NCBI RefSeq assembly: GCF_030813055.1
Contig: NZ_JAUSTW010000004.1
Location: forward strand, 310,001-374,000
DNA from: Neobacillus ginsengisoli
GTDB taxonomy: Bacteria > Bacillota > Bacilli > Bacillales_B > DSM-18226
Length of the DNA stretch: 64,000 bases
Direction of reading: 5' to 3'
Below are positions 53,630 to 62,495 of the stretch, piece by piece (position 1 is the first letter of the stretch; each line of letters opens with the position of its first letter). The notes under the pieces are model-generated. The model searched no databases, was not told the DNA's origin, and saw nothing but the letters and a program-made list of their open reading frames with translations. The translations under genes and the position numbers were made by a program.

Positions 53630-55162
53630 TTATAACCCGTATACCTCGGAATATTTTTTCTCTAGATACTGGACTAAATATTCGGCATTTAATTCTTCGC
53701 CTGTTACTTTAACAATTAATTCATTCGGAGTATATAGCTTACCGTACTGATGAATCTTTTCCTTTAACCATGCTTGAATGAGATCAAATCTGCCATTCGC
53801 GATTATTTTATAGAAATCAGGGATATCCTTTTGGATGGTCCGTAATATTTGCGCTGCATAAAGATTTCCCAATGAATAGGAAGGAAAATAACCAATCCCG
53901 CCAAAGGACCAGTGGACATCCTGTAGGACTCCTTCAGTATCAGAGCTTGGAGTTATCCCAAGATAATCTTGCATTTTTTGATTCCAAATAGCCGGAAGGT
54001 CCTTCGCTTCAAACTCTCCCGCCATGAGTCCTTTTTCAATTTCATAACGGATCATAATGTGCAGATTATAGGTCAATTCATCTGCTTCCACGCGGATAAA
54101 CGAAGGTTTAATCGTATTTACTGCACGGTAAAACTCATCGACTTCAACATTTTCAAGTTGCTTAGGAAAATATTTTTTCAAATGAGGATAAAAATAATGC
54201 CAGAATTCCTTGCTTCGTCCGACCATATTTTCTAAAAATCTGGATTGGGATTCGTGAATTCCAAATGATGCGCCGCTTTGCAATACAGATTCCTCAAATT
54301 CCGGATTAACATGCTGCTCATAAATTCCGTGCCCGGCTTCATGAATGGTTCCAAACATCGCGGAGCGGACATTATTTTCCAAATACCTAGTGGTTAACCT
54401 CACATCTCCGGTATTCACAGACTGGGCAAAAGGATGAACCGTTTCATCCAGGCGGCCGGCTTCCATATCAAAGCCAATGATCGGCAGGATAAAGCGATTA
54501 AATTCCTTTTGTTTCTCGATTTCAAAAGATTGGTTAAAAATTTCATCAGGAGTTCGTTTACCCGCCTGTTGAATTCTATCTAAAAGATTAACACTTGATT
54601 CTCTTAATTTAGCAAATAACGGATCAAGTTTTTTAACCGTTAAGCCCGGTTCAAATTCGTCCAATAAGGCATCATATGGATGTTCCTCATAGCCATAGAT
54701 TTCGGCAAATTTTCGCTTGAAATCAATGATTTTTTCTAAATATGGCAGGAAACGAGCGAAATCGTTGTTTGCCCTTGCTTCTTCCCATGCATCATTTGCT
54801 TGTGCGGTCAAGATTGAGTATTCCTGAAAAAGATCTGCAGGAATGCTTTTAGATTTTTGATAATAGGCTTGATACTCTCTAATCTTTGCTTTTGATACTT
54901 CGTCCAATGCACCAACATTTTCCCGGGATGTTAAAACGGCTAAAAGATTGCCCATTTCCTGTGATACCGATAACTTAAATACTTCTGTACGCAATGTTCC
55001 GGTTGCTTTGGCAAAGACACTTCTACCTTTTTTCGGCGCCATGACTTTTTGATCCCAATCGACTAAACCGATTACACTTGAAAAATGGGTGATTTTTTCA
55101 TCTAATGCTTTAAATTGTACTAATGCCTTTTGAACGGTTGGATCCAATACCTTTTGTTCCAT
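53630..55162 (-). CDS. M32-family metallocarboxypeptidase
   Basis: A 510-residue, probably cytoplasmic zinc carboxypeptidase (Taq type; like YpwA of B. subtilis). The zinc site is HEAGH at 274-278 in GTIHEAGHGIYEQ, with ESQSR (the family ES motif) shortly after, then IRVEADELTYNLHI and SFGGIGYFPSYSLGN. It removes C-terminal residues from peptides. AGGAGG precedes the ATG. It is transcribed divergently from the class B PBP. Confidence 0.92.
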   Translation of the reverse strand: MEQKVLDPTVQKALVQFKALDEKITHFSSVIGLVDWDQKVMAPKKGRSVFAKATGTLRTEVFKLSVSQEMGNLLAVLTSRENVGALDEVSKAKIREYQAYYQKSKSIPADLFQEYSILTAQANDAWEEARANNDFARFLPYLEKIIDFKRKFAEIYGYEEHPYDALLDEFEPGLTVKKLDPLFAKLRESSVNLLDRIQQAGKRTPDEIFNQSFEIEKQKEFNRFILPIIGFDMEAGRLDETVHPFAQSVNTGDVRLTTRYLENNVRSAMFGTIHEAGHGIYEQHVNPEFEESVLQSGASFGIHESQSRFLENMVGRSKEFWHYFYPHLKKYFPKQLENVEVDEFYRAVNTIKPSFIRVEADELTYNLHIMIRYEIEKGLMAGEFEAKDLPAIWNQKMQDYLGITPSSDTEGVLQDVHWSFGGIGYFPSYSLGNLYAAQILRTIQKDIPDFYKIIANGRFDLIQAWLKEKIHQYGKLYTPNELIVKVTGEELNAEYLVQYLEKKYSEVYGL

Positions 55163-55464
55163 AATATGTAGACCTCCTAATTCTTTTTCTATAAAGATGT
55201 TCGGTTATGAAACTACCACATCCCTCACCTATTATAGAGTAAAAATTCCAATTAATGAAAGAATTCATAATTTTTTCGATTGACAAAATTCTCAGGATTT
55301 AAAAAAAATGTCGATAACCCGAGTTTTATAAAACTGTAAAGGTGAAAATTTACAGTTATGTAATTCTAATCGTAAAAATTAAATAATTAACTAAATTTCC
55401 AGCAAATTATAGGGGTATAATAAAAAAATAGTTCATGGTTTGGTGAAAAGGATGTGTGTAAAGG
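55163..55464. other. Divergent control region of the carboxypeptidase and class B PBP genes
   Basis: About 300 AT-rich bases between divergent genes. It holds an inverted repeat, AACTGTAAA (55332-55340) and TTTACAGTT (55349-55357), exact complements with an eight-base gap, and TTGACA at about 55279. I could not fix a full promoter for either gene. Confidence 0.5.
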
Positions 55465-57525
55465 TTGGAAAAGAAGAAAAAGTCTCATTTCCCCATTCGC
55501 CTAAATTTACTTTTTTTCAGTATCTTTTTGTTATTTTCTTTACTCATTTTAAGATTAGGTTTTGTACAGATAGTTTATGGAGAGAATTTCAAACGGGAAT
55601 TAGAGAGAAAAGAAAATATTACCATTAATAATCCGGTTCCAAGGGGAAAAATACTCGACCGTGATTTAAAAATCATTGTGGACAATGTACCGAAATCTGC
55701 CATTACCTATATGAATTCAGGGGCCAGCCAAAAGGAAATGCTGGAAACGGCAAAAAAATTGGCCACATTAATTGATATAAAGCCCGAAAAAGTTACAATT
55801 AGGGACAAAAAGGATTATTGGCTCTTCAAATATCCTAAAATAGCTGATGGCAAAATCACAAAAAAAGAAAAAGACTTATATAAGGCAAAAAATTTGGATG
55901 ATAAGGATTTATATAAGCTAAAACTAGATCGGATCTCGAATAAAGAATTAAAGCAATTAAATAATGATGACCTCGAAGTGATTGCGATTTACCGGGAATT
56001 TACGAGTGCTTATAAACACGCTCCGGAAATCGTGAAGAATGACAACGTTTCACAAGAGGAATTTGCCATTGTCAGTGAAAACCTTCAATCTTTACCGGGA
56101 GTAGATACTACCACTGATTGGGAACGTATGTATGCTTTTAATCAAACATTAAAGTCCGTTTTAGGCAATGTAACAAACTCAGACGAGGGACTTCCGGCAA
56201 ATCAACTCAATTATTTTTTATCAAGGGGTTATAGCCGGGACGATCGCGTTGGCAAAAGCTATCTGGAATGGCAATATGAAGATATCCTGCATGGTCAAAA
56301 ATCGAAAGTCCAAAATGTTACTGATAAAACAGGAAGTGTTCTGGATAGGAAAGTGATTTCAAATGGTCAAAGAGGTAAAGATCTTGTATTAAGCGTGAAT
56401 ATGGATTTGCAAATAGCCGTTGAAAAAATCATTGAGGAAGAGTTATGGGCAGCTAAACGATCTCCCGGAACAACACTTTTGGACCGTGCATATGTTGTTT
56501 TAATGGACCCTCATACCGGTGAAGTATTGACAATGGCAGGCAAGCAAATCGTTCGAAACAAAGAAACAGGGAAAAAAGAAATAGAAGATGATGCTCTCGG
56601 AACTTTTACCACTTCATACAATGTCGGTTCGACTGTTAAAGGAGCCACCGTACTTACCGGTTATAAAACAGGAGCCATCACTACGGGTACGGTTTTTGAT
56701 GATACAGGAATTAAAATTAAAGGAACGCCTTTAAAAAAATCTTATGCCTATTTAGGGAAATTAAATGAAATTAATGCGTTAAAAAAATCTTCAAATGTCT
56801 ATATGTTTCATACAGCGATAAAAATTGGAAAAGGGCAATATGAATATAATCAGCCGTTAAACTTTAATCATAATGCATTTGAAACGATCAGAAATTCATT
56901 TGCCAGCTTCGGTCTCGGAACTAGAACAGGTATTGATCTTCCAAACGAACAAACCGGGTTTAAAGGACCGAGCAAATTGCCGGGTTTTTTACTCGACCTT
57001 GTTATCGGTCAGTACGATACCTACTCACCTATGCAGCTGGCACAATATGTTTCAACCATCGCAAATGGCGGATACCGGATGCAGCCTCATTTGGTAAAAG
57101 AAATTCGTGAACCAATGAAGGATACGACTGAGATTGGGCCTGTTTTTAAAGCTATTAAACCAACTGTCTTAAATAGTATTGATGTAAAAAAAGAATGGAT
57201 GCGTCGGGTACATCTTGGGTTCCGAAAGGTCATGCAGGAAGATGGCGGAACGGCCTATAAGTTTTTTGGAGATGCACCTTATTCTCCGGCAGGAAAAACA
57301 GGAACTGCAGAGGCCTTTTATGATGGACCTGAACGAAGCAAATATGGACATGAGCCCCCTCCAGTTATGAATTTAAGCTTGGTTAGCTATGCACCAAGTT
57401 CGAATCCGGAAGTTGCCATGGCTGTACTGGTTCCATGGGCCTATCAAGGAAAAGAAGATACTAAAACAAATCTTAAAATTGGCCGCCGGGTTATGGATAC
57501 TTATTTTGCGATGAAGAAACACTAA
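55465..57525 (+). CDS. Class B penicillin-binding protein, PbpA/PbpH type
   Basis: A 686-residue transpeptidase: membrane anchor at about 12-36, PBP dimer domain (60-300, starting PVPRGKILDRD), then the penicillin-binding domain with catalytic Ser389 in VGSTVKGA, SSN at 442-444, and KTG at 611-613 (AGKTGTAEA). It closely follows the plan of B. subtilis PBP2A/PbpH, which shape the side wall of rod cells. The start is TTG; a stop codon two codons upstream and the family N-terminus exclude anything longer, though the ribosome site is weak. Confidence 0.92.
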   Translation: MEKKKKSHFPIRLNLLFFSIFLLFSLLILRLGFVQIVYGENFKRELERKENITINNPVPRGKILDRDLKIIVDNVPKSAITYMNSGASQKEMLETAKKLATLIDIKPEKVTIRDKKDYWLFKYPKIADGKITKKEKDLYKAKNLDDKDLYKLKLDRISNKELKQLNNDDLEVIAIYREFTSAYKHAPEIVKNDNVSQEEFAIVSENLQSLPGVDTTTDWERMYAFNQTLKSVLGNVTNSDEGLPANQLNYFLSRGYSRDDRVGKSYLEWQYEDILHGQKSKVQNVTDKTGSVLDRKVISNGQRGKDLVLSVNMDLQIAVEKIIEEELWAAKRSPGTTLLDRAYVVLMDPHTGEVLTMAGKQIVRNKETGKKEIEDDALGTFTTSYNVGSTVKGATVLTGYKTGAITTGTVFDDTGIKIKGTPLKKSYAYLGKLNEINALKKSSNVYMFHTAIKIGKGQYEYNQPLNFNHNAFETIRNSFASFGLGTRTGIDLPNEQTGFKGPSKLPGFLLDLVIGQYDTYSPMQLAQYVSTIANGGYRMQPHLVKEIREPMKDTTEIGPVFKAIKPTVLNSIDVKKEWMRRVHLGFRKVMQEDGGTAYKFFGDAPYSPAGKTGTAEAFYDGPERSKYGHEPPPVMNLSLVSYAPSSNPEVAMAVLVPWAYQGKEDTKTNLKIGRRVMDTYFAMKKH

Positions 57526-57546
57526 CTTTTCCTTTGTATAAATTTG

Positions 57547-57579
57547 AAAAGGGCTCTCGCTGTGCGGAACCCTTTTTTT
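57547..57579 (+). terminator. Terminator of the class B PBP gene
   Basis: Arms AAAGGG / CCCTTT around a GC-rich loop, followed by seven T residues. Confidence 0.7.
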
Positions 57580-57604
57580 GCTTCTTAAACGCGACCAAGT
57601 CTTT

Positions 57605-58060
57605 TCAGTGCTTCTCTAACACTGATTTTACTGCCCTCTCTATTTCGGCATACCCTGTACAGCGACAAATATTCGATGAGAGCCACTCGCGAATGGTTTC
57701 ATCATCGGCATCAGGATGCTGCTCGATTAGCGAATGGCAATTCATGATAAAACCAGGTGTGCAGTATCCGCATTGAAAGGAAAAATTTTCTATAAACGCC
57801 TTTTGTATGGCTGTATCCTTCAATCCCTCGATGGTCGTGATTTTTTTTCCAATGGCTTCAACCGCAAGCATTAAACAGGATTTCATCGGCCAGCCATCGA
57901 TATTCACTGTACAGGCACCGCAGTCACCGTTTAAACAACCGGGCTTTGCACCGGTTAAGCCAAGCTTACCCCTTATTGCATATAGAAGGGTATCAGCTGA
58001 CCTTACCGTTAACATCCTAATTTCACCATTAACATTTAGGACAATTGTGCGGGATTTCAA
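57605..58060 (-). CDS. Molybdenum hydroxylase, [2Fe-2S] subunit
   Basis: A 151-residue protein of the PucE/CoxS/XdhC-small-subunit type with both iron-sulphur clusters: Cys42, 47, 50 and 62 (GCLNGDCGACTV ... C) and Cys97, 100, 132 and 134 (CGYCTPG ... ICRCTGY). It passes electrons from the molybdenum site to the FAD subunit. TTG start after AAAGGGGG. Last gene of the unit. Confidence 0.93.
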   Translation of the reverse strand: MKSRTIVLNVNGEIRMLTVRSADTLLYAIRGKLGLTGAKPGCLNGDCGACTVNIDGWPMKSCLMLAVEAIGKKITTIEGLKDTAIQKAFIENFSFQCGYCTPGFIMNCHSLIEQHPDADDETIREWLSSNICRCTGYAEIERAVKSVLEKH

Positions 58061-58092
58061 GTTTCACTTCCCCCTTTTAAACTCATACTCTA

Positions 58093-58932
58093 TCAAACCT
58101 CGGCTCCTTCTAATGCCTCCAGAACATCGGGCAGTAAATTCCGTAAGACAAATTTTCGATACTCAGCCGATCCTTCGACATCATCTAAGATAGAACTAGG
58201 CAATTCCTCAAGAGCACGACCCACCCTTTGTGAAATTGGTATGTCCCAATTATTCAAAGACGCCTCTACGCTTTTTGACCTGAATGGAAATGGACATAGT
58301 CCGCTTAATGCAAGACGTATTTCATTATCTTTTTTTAGCGCAGCAACAGTGATCAATGGATAACCGGTATCCCATTGCTGGCGGCGTTTTATGCTAACAT
58401 ATGGAGCTTCAAGATAGTGCCTTTCCGTTGCAATTTGAACGAGAAACTCACCTCTTTTAAGGAGAAGTTTTTCGCGAAAAATGTCATTTATCGATACTAC
58501 TTTTATTCCTTCGGGACCGATAATCACAACTTGGCTGTCAGCTAACAAAAAGGGTAAAACCGTTTCCCGATAAAAAATTTGTGCGCATATATTCCCCCCG
58601 AGGGTAATTTTTTCACGAGCTGTATGATCCGCTACCTCTCTTGAGGTTTGAGTTAATAAAGGGAACAGGTTAGCCTCTTCGATTTTTGTAAGTGGTAATG
58701 CACTGCCAAGGACAAGGTGCTCTCCACTCATTTGCATTACCTTGCATTCGGCAATATCCTTCAAATCAATTACAGCTTCGGTATAGGCAAGATTAATACG
58801 ACCTAGCGTGATTAATTCTGTTCCACCGGAAATAAACATCGGCTGTGTCCTTTGACGGTCCAACGTTTGATATAAATCCACAGCCTCTTTCAGTGTTACA
58901 GGCTTATAATAATCAAAATCAAATGGTAGCAC
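58093..58932 (-). CDS. Molybdenum hydroxylase, FAD-binding subunit
   Basis: A 279-residue protein of the PCMH-FAD fold (PucC/CoxM type): FISGGTELI (first FAD contact) and the typical TLGGNICAQ later, with the C-terminal CO-dehydrogenase flavoprotein domain ending before residue 275. GTG start, overlapping the large subunit gene by 14 bases. It hands electrons to NAD or another acceptor. Confidence 0.9.
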   Translation of the reverse strand: MLPFDFDYYKPVTLKEAVDLYQTLDRQRTQPMFISGGTELITLGRINLAYTEAVIDLKDIAECKVMQMSGEHLVLGSALPLTKIEEANLFPLLTQTSREVADHTAREKITLGGNICAQIFYRETVLPFLLADSQVVIIGPEGIKVVSINDIFREKLLLKRGEFLVQIATERHYLEAPYVSIKRRQQWDTGYPLITVAALKKDNEIRLALSGLCPFPFRSKSVEASLNNWDIPISQRVGRALEELPSSILDDVEGSAEYRKFVLRNLLPDVLEALEGAEV

Positions 58933-61255
58933 TCCCTCTCCCCTCCTTTGTTTTCCAAATTAGCTCTGGAATTAGAGGAAGATGATGGAGCGAAACACCT
59001 GAGGCAACTGATAAAGCATTACCTAGTGCTCCCGGCATTCCCATAAGACCATGTTCCCCTACCCCTCTCGCGCCATATGCTGCTTGGAGATCGGGAGTAT
59101 AAACAAAATCGACGAGGTATTCGGGATTTTCACCATAACGAAGAGGACGATAGGTTCTTAGCTGCGGATTTAACACCCGCCCAAGCTCATCAAAATAAAA
59201 CGTTTCTCTTCCAGCGAAGGCAATTCCCATACTCATTGCCCCCATCACCTGTCCGCGTGCCGCTTTTTCATTTATTACAGTACCGATATCAACAACCGTT
59301 GCCGCCTTCACAACTCGATACGTATAATCGCGGCGGTCAAATTCAACTTCAACCCCATATGCTGCAACCGTCCACTCAGGACCAGGATTCCCTGCCCCGG
59401 TTTCCGGGTCCAGCCCTGTTAGATGACGTAAAATAAAGTTTCCTCTGCCAATAATTTGACCGCCAATCGCGTTCCCATTGGGATACTTATAGCCATAACA
59501 AATATCTTTAAAATGAACCCCAAAGGAGGGATTATCACGGAAAAATACACGGCTATGAGCAACAGTCAGATCTTCCTTTGGAGCCCTTAATACAGTTGAG
59601 GCAACCTCTATCAGCTGATTGATGACATCTTCTGCAGCTGCTAATAAAGCTCTGCCGGCCATATAGATTCCCCTGCTTGCCACAGTCTTCCAATGTTCAG
59701 GTGTTGTTTGGGTATCCACATCCATCCGTACATGGATTTTATCTACATCCATCTTTAGCCTCTCAGCCAGGATTTGCGCAAGTGCTGTTTTTGTCCCTGT
59801 TCCGATTTCAACAACCCCGGACATTAAATTAATACTTCCATCGCGATTAAAAGTTAAAATCACTCCCGAGGGTGCGTTCGGGTCAATCGTTGACGTTTTC
59901 CAGCTGCAGCTTACTCCTTTCACCCGAATGTATCGCTCATTCAACTCTTTAATCGGCCCTTCATCCCAACGGAATAAACCTCTTAATTTCTCGATACATT
60001 TTTGTAAGTTTCCTATATTGCTATTATTTAATAGCACCCTTGTTGGCGTGGTATGTCCAGGCATAAGGGCATTTCGATAGCGCAACTCCAGCGGGTCCAT
60101 CTCTAATTTCCCAGCCAACAAATCCATTGTCCTTTCAATAGCAAAAGACAGTTCTGAATGGCTAAACCCCCTAAAAGGTGAAGCATAAGGGTGATTTGTG
60201 TACATGCAGTACGAATCACACCAGAGATTTTCAATATTATAGGGACCTGTACAATCAACAGCCCCTGCTCTTGTCAAATCAATTGCCTTATCCGAAAAAG
60301 CGCCTCCATCCCATAAATAGCGAATTTCTGCTACATGGATTTTGCCGCTTCGGTCGGCGCCAAGTTTAATTTTGGCATCCAAGCCGATATGACATGGCGA
60401 CATTAGAATATCTTCTTCTCTAGAATTTAGGACCTTCACCGGCAAACCGCCAACTGCCTTCGATCCCAAATAGGCAAGAATTTCAAGATGGACCGGTGCC
60501 TTGCCCCCATATGCCCCTCCAACAAGCGGCGTCTCGACAATGATTTTCCCTATATCCTCATTAAAATAATCGGAGATAAGCTTTTTAACCATAAAAGGTG
60601 CTTGCGAGGATGTGGTTATCTTAATCGTGCCCTCAGGCAAAATTTCGGCGATTGAGCATCTGGTCTCCATCGCCACATGATCGGAAGGTGCCAAGGAAAA
60701 ACTTGCTTCGACAACCGTATCACTTTCAGCCCAGCCTTTTTCCATATTGCCTTTACGGATTTTCACATGTGTAGCAATATTGGTGCCTGGAACCGGATAA
60801 ACATCGGATTCTTTTTTATATTCTCCCAACCGCTCATGTACTAGTGGGGCACCTTTTTGAAACGCCTGTGTGGGTGAGTTGACAACCGGTAGCAATTCAT
60901 ATTGGACTTTGATTTTGTCTGCGGCTGCTTTGGCCTGTGTCGGTGTATCAGCAACCACAAGGGCAACCGCTTCACCATGGTGACGAACCTTATCTACTGC
61001 AATGGGCGGTTTGTCGCGGATCGCTTCCCCTGTAAGCGGAAAATGTTCTCCCGCAAGGATGGCCCTTACCCCCGGCATTTTTGCCGCTTCTGTAGTATCA
61101 ATCGCGACAATTTTAGCGTGACCGTATGGACTAATGACCACTTTGCCCGATAGCATCGTCACAGAATGATGGTCATGCGTGTATCTCGCCTTGCCTGTGA
61201 CTTTTTCAAACGCATCTTTACGAATAATGCTTTTTCCGATTATCTCCAAGTTCAT
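58919..61255 (-). CDS. Molybdenum hydroxylase, molybdopterin-binding subunit (xanthine-dehydrogenase-like)
   Basis: A 778-residue catalytic subunit: N-terminal a/b hammerhead domain (TGKARYTHDH, VDKVRHHGEAVALVVA) and a Moco domain with GGAYGGKAP, FRGFSHSE and, near the C-terminus, GARGVGEHGLMGMP holding the catalytic Glu. The carbon monoxide dehydrogenase signature AYRCSFR is missing, so a purine or other N-heterocycle is more likely than CO. The GGAGGG ribosome site abuts the ATG at 61255, so the TTG two codons on (61249), six bases away, may be the real start. Confidence 0.9.
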   Translation of the reverse strand: MNLEIIGKSIIRKDAFEKVTGKARYTHDHHSVTMLSGKVVISPYGHAKIVAIDTTEAAKMPGVRAILAGEHFPLTGEAIRDKPPIAVDKVRHHGEAVALVVADTPTQAKAAADKIKVQYELLPVVNSPTQAFQKGAPLVHERLGEYKKESDVYPVPGTNIATHVKIRKGNMEKGWAESDTVVEASFSLAPSDHVAMETRCSIAEILPEGTIKITTSSQAPFMVKKLISDYFNEDIGKIIVETPLVGGAYGGKAPVHLEILAYLGSKAVGGLPVKVLNSREEDILMSPCHIGLDAKIKLGADRSGKIHVAEIRYLWDGGAFSDKAIDLTRAGAVDCTGPYNIENLWCDSYCMYTNHPYASPFRGFSHSELSFAIERTMDLLAGKLEMDPLELRYRNALMPGHTTPTRVLLNNSNIGNLQKCIEKLRGLFRWDEGPIKELNERYIRVKGVSCSWKTSTIDPNAPSGVILTFNRDGSINLMSGVVEIGTGTKTALAQILAERLKMDVDKIHVRMDVDTQTTPEHWKTVASRGIYMAGRALLAAAEDVINQLIEVASTVLRAPKEDLTVAHSRVFFRDNPSFGVHFKDICYGYKYPNGNAIGGQIIGRGNFILRHLTGLDPETGAGNPGPEWTVAAYGVEVEFDRRDYTYRVVKAATVVDIGTVINEKAARGQVMGAMSMGIAFAGRETFYFDELGRVLNPQLRTYRPLRYGENPEYLVDFVYTPDLQAAYGARGVGEHGLMGMPGALGNALSVASGVSLHHLPLIPELIWKTKEGRGSATI

Positions 61256-61350
61256 CCCTCCAGTCGCAAAAGAGTTTTTTGGAACTTTTCAACCGTTTTG
61301 AAACAGCCTTTTCCATTCTCCTGTTTTTTCTATCTTCCAAACAATTGCAA

Positions 61351-62361
61351 TTAATCGGGAATGGCCCTTAATTTTTCCACAGGTTCTCGGGAAAAATTAC
61401 GCCAAACTTCGATCATTTGAGCGACAATACTAACGGCGATTTCCTCCGGCCCTTTTGCTCCAATTGATGCACCAATTGGTGAAGAAATCCAATCCGGAAT
61501 ACTTTCAACCTTAAGCAACCTTTTCGTTCTAGCCCGTGGACCTAAAACACCTAAATACCTTAGGTCTTTTTGCAGCAATGACAGGAGGATTTCTTGGTCC
61601 CTCTGAAAATGATGCGACATGATAACAGCAAAATCATTGGGAGAAAACGATATTTTCTTTAAAAACTCATTTGGAAAGCCTATTATAAGCCGATCAGCGG
61701 ACGGGAAATTCTTTTTCCGGCAAAACTCTTCACGCCAATCACATACGGTCACCGAGAAGCCTATATTCGCAGCCAATGAGACAACCGGCATTGCATCAGG
61801 CCCGGCACCGAAGACAAACAAACGGGGTTTCGCTTGAAATAACTGTTGGAAAATGGGCAAATCGGGCATCATACCACATCTCGTTTCGAAAAGAAAAGTT
61901 GGCACTTCTCCTTTCCATTGCCCAAATGGACCGCCTTCACTCGGGATAAAAAGGTACTCTCCTGTATTTCCAAGTTTTTTTAATGCTTTTACTTGGAGAT
62001 TAGATTCTAGTAACCTCTTAATTTTTAATAAATCATCCTGAAGGGTTTCTGTCACCGGTTCGAGTAAAATATCAATCGTTCCATTACACCCTGCCCCCTG
62101 CCCCCATGCTAAGTCCGTTTCCTCGCGCATATCATATTGCAGAGTTTTTACCTTCCATTTTTGAAAAACTTCTTGAGCTTGTAATGCCAAATCTGATTCT
62201 AAGCAGCCTGCACTCAACATCCCGATTCGGGACTCATCTTCGAATAATAACATCATGGAACCTTCTTTTTTATATGCCGATCCTGCAACGGCAATAATCG
62301 TTGCTAACACTTTTTTCCCCGGTTGTTCAAGACATTCAAGAATTCGATATATATCCTCCAT
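61351..62361 (-). CDS. XdhC/CoxI-family molybdenum cofactor maturation protein (PucA-like)
   Basis: A 336-residue protein with an N-terminal XdhC/CoxI domain (TIIAVAGSAYKKEGSMMLLF, GMLSAGCLESDLA, WGQGAGCNGTIDILLEP) and a C-terminal Rossmann domain (LFVFGAGPDAMPVVSLAANIGF, DWREEF, YLGVLGPRARTKRLL, PIGASIGAKGPEEIAVSIVAQ). Such proteins bring the sulphurated molybdenum cofactor to the hydroxylase. First gene of the unit. ATG at 62361 is preceded by AAGGTGGGG; a GTG seven codons earlier is the other option. Confidence 0.88.
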   Translation of the reverse strand: MEDIYRILECLEQPGKKVLATIIAVAGSAYKKEGSMMLLFEDESRIGMLSAGCLESDLALQAQEVFQKWKVKTLQYDMREETDLAWGQGAGCNGTIDILLEPVTETLQDDLLKIKRLLESNLQVKALKKLGNTGEYLFIPSEGGPFGQWKGEVPTFLFETRCGMMPDLPIFQQLFQAKPRLFVFGAGPDAMPVVSLAANIGFSVTVCDWREEFCRKKNFPSADRLIIGFPNEFLKKISFSPNDFAVIMSHHFQRDQEILLSLLQKDLRYLGVLGPRARTKRLLKVESIPDWISSPIGASIGAKGPEEIAVSIVAQMIEVWRNFSREPVEKLRAIPD

Positions 62362-62495
62362 TCCGATCCCCACCTTAGACACAAAAAATTCCTACTCTAT
62401 TTATATTTATGATGAGGCTATTCCTAGAAGAGATAATTATTTTTTACCGGCAATCATATTTATATTGAAAATGAATGTTGTAAGGGGCGGTAACG

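Noticed and set aside
58900..61354. Plus-strand frames opposite the molybdopterin subunit
   Set aside because: No ribosome sites or family likeness; the minus strand is plainly coding.
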